Origin: Amycolatopsis thermoflava N1165
GTDB lineage: Bacteria; Actinomycetota; Actinomycetes; Mycobacteriales; Pseudonocardiaceae
Length of the DNA: 64,000 nucleotides
Reading direction: 5' to 3'
Assembly (NCBI RefSeq): GCF_000473265.1
Contig: NZ_KI421511.1
Location: 3,819,560-3,883,559, forward strand
Shown: positions 61,828 through 64,000 of the stretch, piece by piece
Numbering within the stretch: the stretch's first letter is position 1
Layout: each line of letters opens with the position of its first letter
Position numbers and translations under genes: made by a program
Notes under the pieces: model-generated
Seen by the model: only the letters and a program-made list of their open reading frames with translations
Told to the model about the DNA's origin: nothing
Databases searched by the model: none

Positions 61828-62298
61828 GCCGGCACGGCACGGCGAGCACGCCAGGCTCGCCGGCCGGCCGCGAGCAGGCCCGCGGTCCGCAGAACGGCGA
61901 GTTCCTCGCCACCGTGGCCAAGCGCGGTTCGCCCGCACGACAGCCACCGCGAGCGCGGACACCGCGCCACGGCGCGAGAAGACCCATGGTCCCCGCCGCG
62001 CAGGGCGCCTACCGCTGAGCCGGCACGGCACGGCCGGCGAGCACGCCAGGCTCGCCGGCCGGCCGCGAGCAGGCCCGCGGTCCGCAGAGCGGCGAGTTCC
62101 TCGCCACCGTGGCCCGAGCGCGGTTCGCCCGCACGACAGCCACCCGAGCCCGGCACCGCGCCACGGCGCGAGAAGACCCGCGGTCGCCGCCAGGCAGAGC
62201 ACCACCCGCTGAGCCGGGGGAACCGCGCGGACCGGTCGGCGAGCACGCCAGGCTCGCGCAGAGCGCCCTTCGTGCCGCCGCGGGCCGGTCCTGAGCGG
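61814..62298. repeat. Tandem ~191-bp repeats that begin with the end of the acyl-CoA dehydrogenase gene
   Basis: Unit 1 starts at 61814 inside the dehydrogenase gene (GCGCCTACCGCTGAGCC, coding for the last three residues and stop). Unit 2 starts at 62005 with the same words and follows unit 1 closely for about 190 bp, apart from small insertions and substitutions. A partial third begins near 62198 (CGCTGAGCC at 62207) and fades after about 90 bp. Nothing between 61828 and 62305 looks like a gene of its own. Confidence 0.88.
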
Positions 62299-62305
62299 CG
62301 CAGCA

Positions 62306-63196
62306 CTACGCGCGAGCCGCCAGGAACTCGTCGATCTCCTGGCGGTTAGGCGCAGTGGCCGGGCCGGGGCGGAGCACGGCCATCGCGGCGGCGGCGTTCG
62401 CCCGGCGGGCCGCCATGGCCAGGTCCGCTCCGGCCAGCAGCTCCGCCGCGAGGACTCCGCAATGCGCGTCGCCCGCGCCGTTGGTGTCCACGGGCTCCAC
62501 CGGGAAACCCGGGATCGTCCGCACCTCGCCGTTCTCGGCCAGCAGGCAGCCGGCCGGGCCGTCGCGGACGACGACCGTTCCGCCGAGCGCCAACGCGGCC
62601 TCCGTCAGCGAGTCCTTTCCGGACAGTGCGCGAGCCTCGGCGGCGTTGCAGCTCAGGATGTCCACGTGCGGCAGCACGAGGTCCAGCGGCAGGTCGGCGG
62701 CGAGCGGGCCGGGGTCGAGCAGCACCCGCGCCGGCACGGTCGGCAGCCACGCCGCCAGCGCCGCGCGGTTCGGCGCGTGCGCGAGCGAGTACCCGCTGAC
62801 GTACACCAGGTCGGCCGCCGCCACCGGCACGTCGTCCAGCCGGCCCGGCGCGAGCATCCCCTCGGCGCCGGTGCCGGTCACGAACGTCCGCTCACCACCG
62901 GAATCGACCAGCACCACGCACACCCCGGTGTCCACATCGGACAACGGAGCCTGGGCCACCCCGATTCCCTCCGCCGCCAGCGCCGCCCGGACCGCGTCGC
63001 CGAACCGGCCCGTTCCGTGGGCGCCGGCGTAGACCACTTCGGCGCCGGAGCGGGCCGCGGCGGCCATCACGTTGAAGCCGCCACCGGGCGTGAGGTCCAT
63101 CCCATCCGCCAGCACGTCACCGCCGCGCCGCGGCAGCTCCGGCACCCGCAGCACCAGGTCGACGATCACCTGTCCGGTATGGACGAGCCTGCTCAC
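62306..63196 (-). CDS. PfkB-family (ribokinase-like) sugar or nucleoside kinase
   Basis: A 296-residue kinase. GGGFNVMAAAARSGAEVVYA is the N-terminal PfkB signature and EPVDTNGAGDAHCGVLAAEL the C-terminal one, whose Asp (GAGD) is the catalytic base. GTG 63196 overlaps the stop of the upstream transporter by 4 bp. The transporter next to it is of the NCS1 nucleobase/nucleoside type, so a nucleoside, pseudouridine or hydroxymethylpyrimidine-type substrate is likely. The exact one cannot be read. Confidence 0.9.
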   Translation of the reverse strand: MSRLVHTGQVIVDLVLRVPELPRRGGDVLADGMDLTPGGGFNVMAAAARSGAEVVYAGAHGTGRFGDAVRAALAAEGIGVAQAPLSDVDTGVCVVLVDSGGERTFVTGTGAEGMLAPGRLDDVPVAAADLVYVSGYSLAHAPNRAALAAWLPTVPARVLLDPGPLAADLPLDLVLPHVDILSCNAAEARALSGKDSLTEAALALGGTVVVRDGPAGCLLAENGEVRTIPGFPVEPVDTNGAGDAHCGVLAAELLAGADLAMAARRANAAAAMAVLRPGPATAPNRQEIDEFLAARA

Positions 63197-64000
63197 CGCG
63201 ACGCCGTCCGCGCGCCGCCGAGCAGCCCGTACAGGCCGCCGGCCACGACGAGCGTGATCAGCCAGCCCAGCCCGTTCTGCCCCGGCCACGTGTTCGCGAA
63301 CGGCCCGGTGAACCACACGTCCTCGCCGGTCCCCGCGGTGGTGAACAGGTACCCGGTGACGATGCCCGCGGCCCACGCCAGCAGCGCGCGCGGCTCGATG
63401 CCGGCCCGGTACCAGTACACGCTGGTGCGGCGCAGGTCCATCAGCCCGGCCGGGTCGTAGTGCCTGCGGCGCAGCATGTCCACGCCGAACACGCCGACCC
63501 ACGCGGTGATCGGCACCGCGAGCAGGCTGATGAACGCGATGAACGGCCCGTAGAAGTTGTCCGCGACCAGCATGAAGTACGCGGCCCCGGCGAAGGTGAC
63601 GATCACGTCGACCACCACCGCGTACACCCGCTTGATCCGGATGCCCAGGGTCAGCGTGGTCAGTCCCGCGGAGTACACCGACAGGTGGTTGGACAGCAGG
63701 AGCCCGCCGAACGCGGCCAGCAGGTACGGGACCGCCATCCACGCGGGCAGCATCGACCGGATCGCGGCGACCGGGTCGTCGGCCTGCGCGAGCGTGGGGT
63801 CGCCCGCGGAGAGCAGGCTGCCAAGGCCGATCAGGAGCACCAGCGGGATCCCCGCGCCCGCCGCGGCGGACAGCACGAGCGACCCGTTGCGCACCGCGGG
63901 CGACTGGTAGCGCGACATGTCGGCCGAGGCGTTCGCCCAGCCGATGCCGGTGCCGGCCGCGATCGTCCCGACCCCGGCGATCATCGCGCCCACCGACGCC
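63193..64000 (-). CDS. NCS1-family nucleobase/nucleoside permease, 3' part
   Basis: At least 268 C-terminal residues of a membrane transporter that begins beyond the right edge. GWANASADMSRYQSPAV is the conserved loop of nucleobase:cation symporter-1 proteins (CodB, PucI, Fur type), followed by helices such as GIPLVLLIGLGSLLS, VDVIVTFAGAAYFMLVADNF and ALLAWAAGIVTGYLF. It is coupled to the PfkB kinase, giving an uptake-plus-phosphorylation pair. About 200 N-terminal residues are missing from the window. Confidence 0.88.
   Translation of the reverse strand, partial: ASVGAMIAGVGTIAAGTGIGWANASADMSRYQSPAVRNGSLVLSAAAGAGIPLVLLIGLGSLLSAGDPTLAQADDPVAAIRSMLPAWMAVPYLLAAFGGLLLSNHLSVYSAGLTTLTLGIRIKRVYAVVVDVIVTFAGAAYFMLVADNFYGPFIAFISLLAVPITAWVGVFGVDMLRRRHYDPAGLMDLRRTSVYWYRAGIEPRALLAWAAGIVTGYLFTTAGTGEDVWFTGPFANTWPGQNGLGWLITLVVAGGLYGLLGGARTASR

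Overview
The window is high-GC actinomycete chromosome. Many genes start with GTG, coupled genes commonly overlap as ATGA or GTGA, and one block follows the gene order lepA - rpsT - holA - comEC/comEA - degV - octT - gpgP - rsfS - nadD - proB - obg - rpmA - rplU - rne - ndk - DUF4233 - folC familiar from mycobacteria. Together with the catabolic and regulatory genes, this suggests Pseudonocardiaceae, most likely an Amycolatopsis-like organism. That assignment is an inference from gene content and order, not from a search.

Left part (1-18 kb) is accessory. It starts with an XRE regulator and a GT-B glycosyltransferase. Next is a catabolic set: crotonase, acyl-CoA dehydrogenase and zinc alcohol dehydrogenase on the minus strand, divergent from a fused alpha/beta thiamine-diphosphate E1. 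An IS481-family element follows, whose transposase seems to have lost its catalytic Glu. Then comes a TetR-controlled operon of seven or eight genes (9480-17919): a small unknown protein, hydantoinase A- and B-type subunits related to acetone/acetophenone carboxylases, a carboxymuconolactone-decarboxylase-like protein, three short-chain dehydrogenases and an acyl-CoA ligase. The combination looks like a secondary-alcohol / ketone carboxylation / CoA-activation pathway. A 28-bp palindrome lies between the TetR gene and the operon.

Middle part (18-44.6 kb) is mostly core: tRNA-Val(CAC), nitronate monooxygenase, a TetR/ABC-exporter pair with its own palindromic operator, lepA, rpsT, holA, a SAM riboswitch in front of thrC, the comEC/comEA pair, the degV-octT-gpgP-rsfS-nadD run (methylglucose-lipopolysaccharide enzymes beside NAD synthesis), a RecQ-like helicase with a C-terminal phosphoribosyltransferase-like domain, an MHS-type transporter, proB, obg, rpmA and rplU.

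Right part (44.6-64 kb) has a very long RNase E/G, a secreted subtilase, an ABC-2 exporter with ATPase, an IclR regulator, ndk, a Tat-exported PhoD phosphatase, a DUF4260 gene behind twin palindromes, DUF4233-folC, a methyltransferase, DUF2277, an amidase broken by one extra base and coupled to a glutaryl-CoA-dehydrogenase-like gene, and a PfkB kinase with an NCS1 transporter running off the edge.

Several gene-free stretches are built from direct repeats. In two of them (49.99-50.6 kb and 61.8-62.3 kb) the repeats are decayed copies of the 3' ends of the flanking genes, which is the most unusual structural feature here. No CRISPR array, prophage, integrase or recognisable antibiotic biosynthetic cluster was seen.
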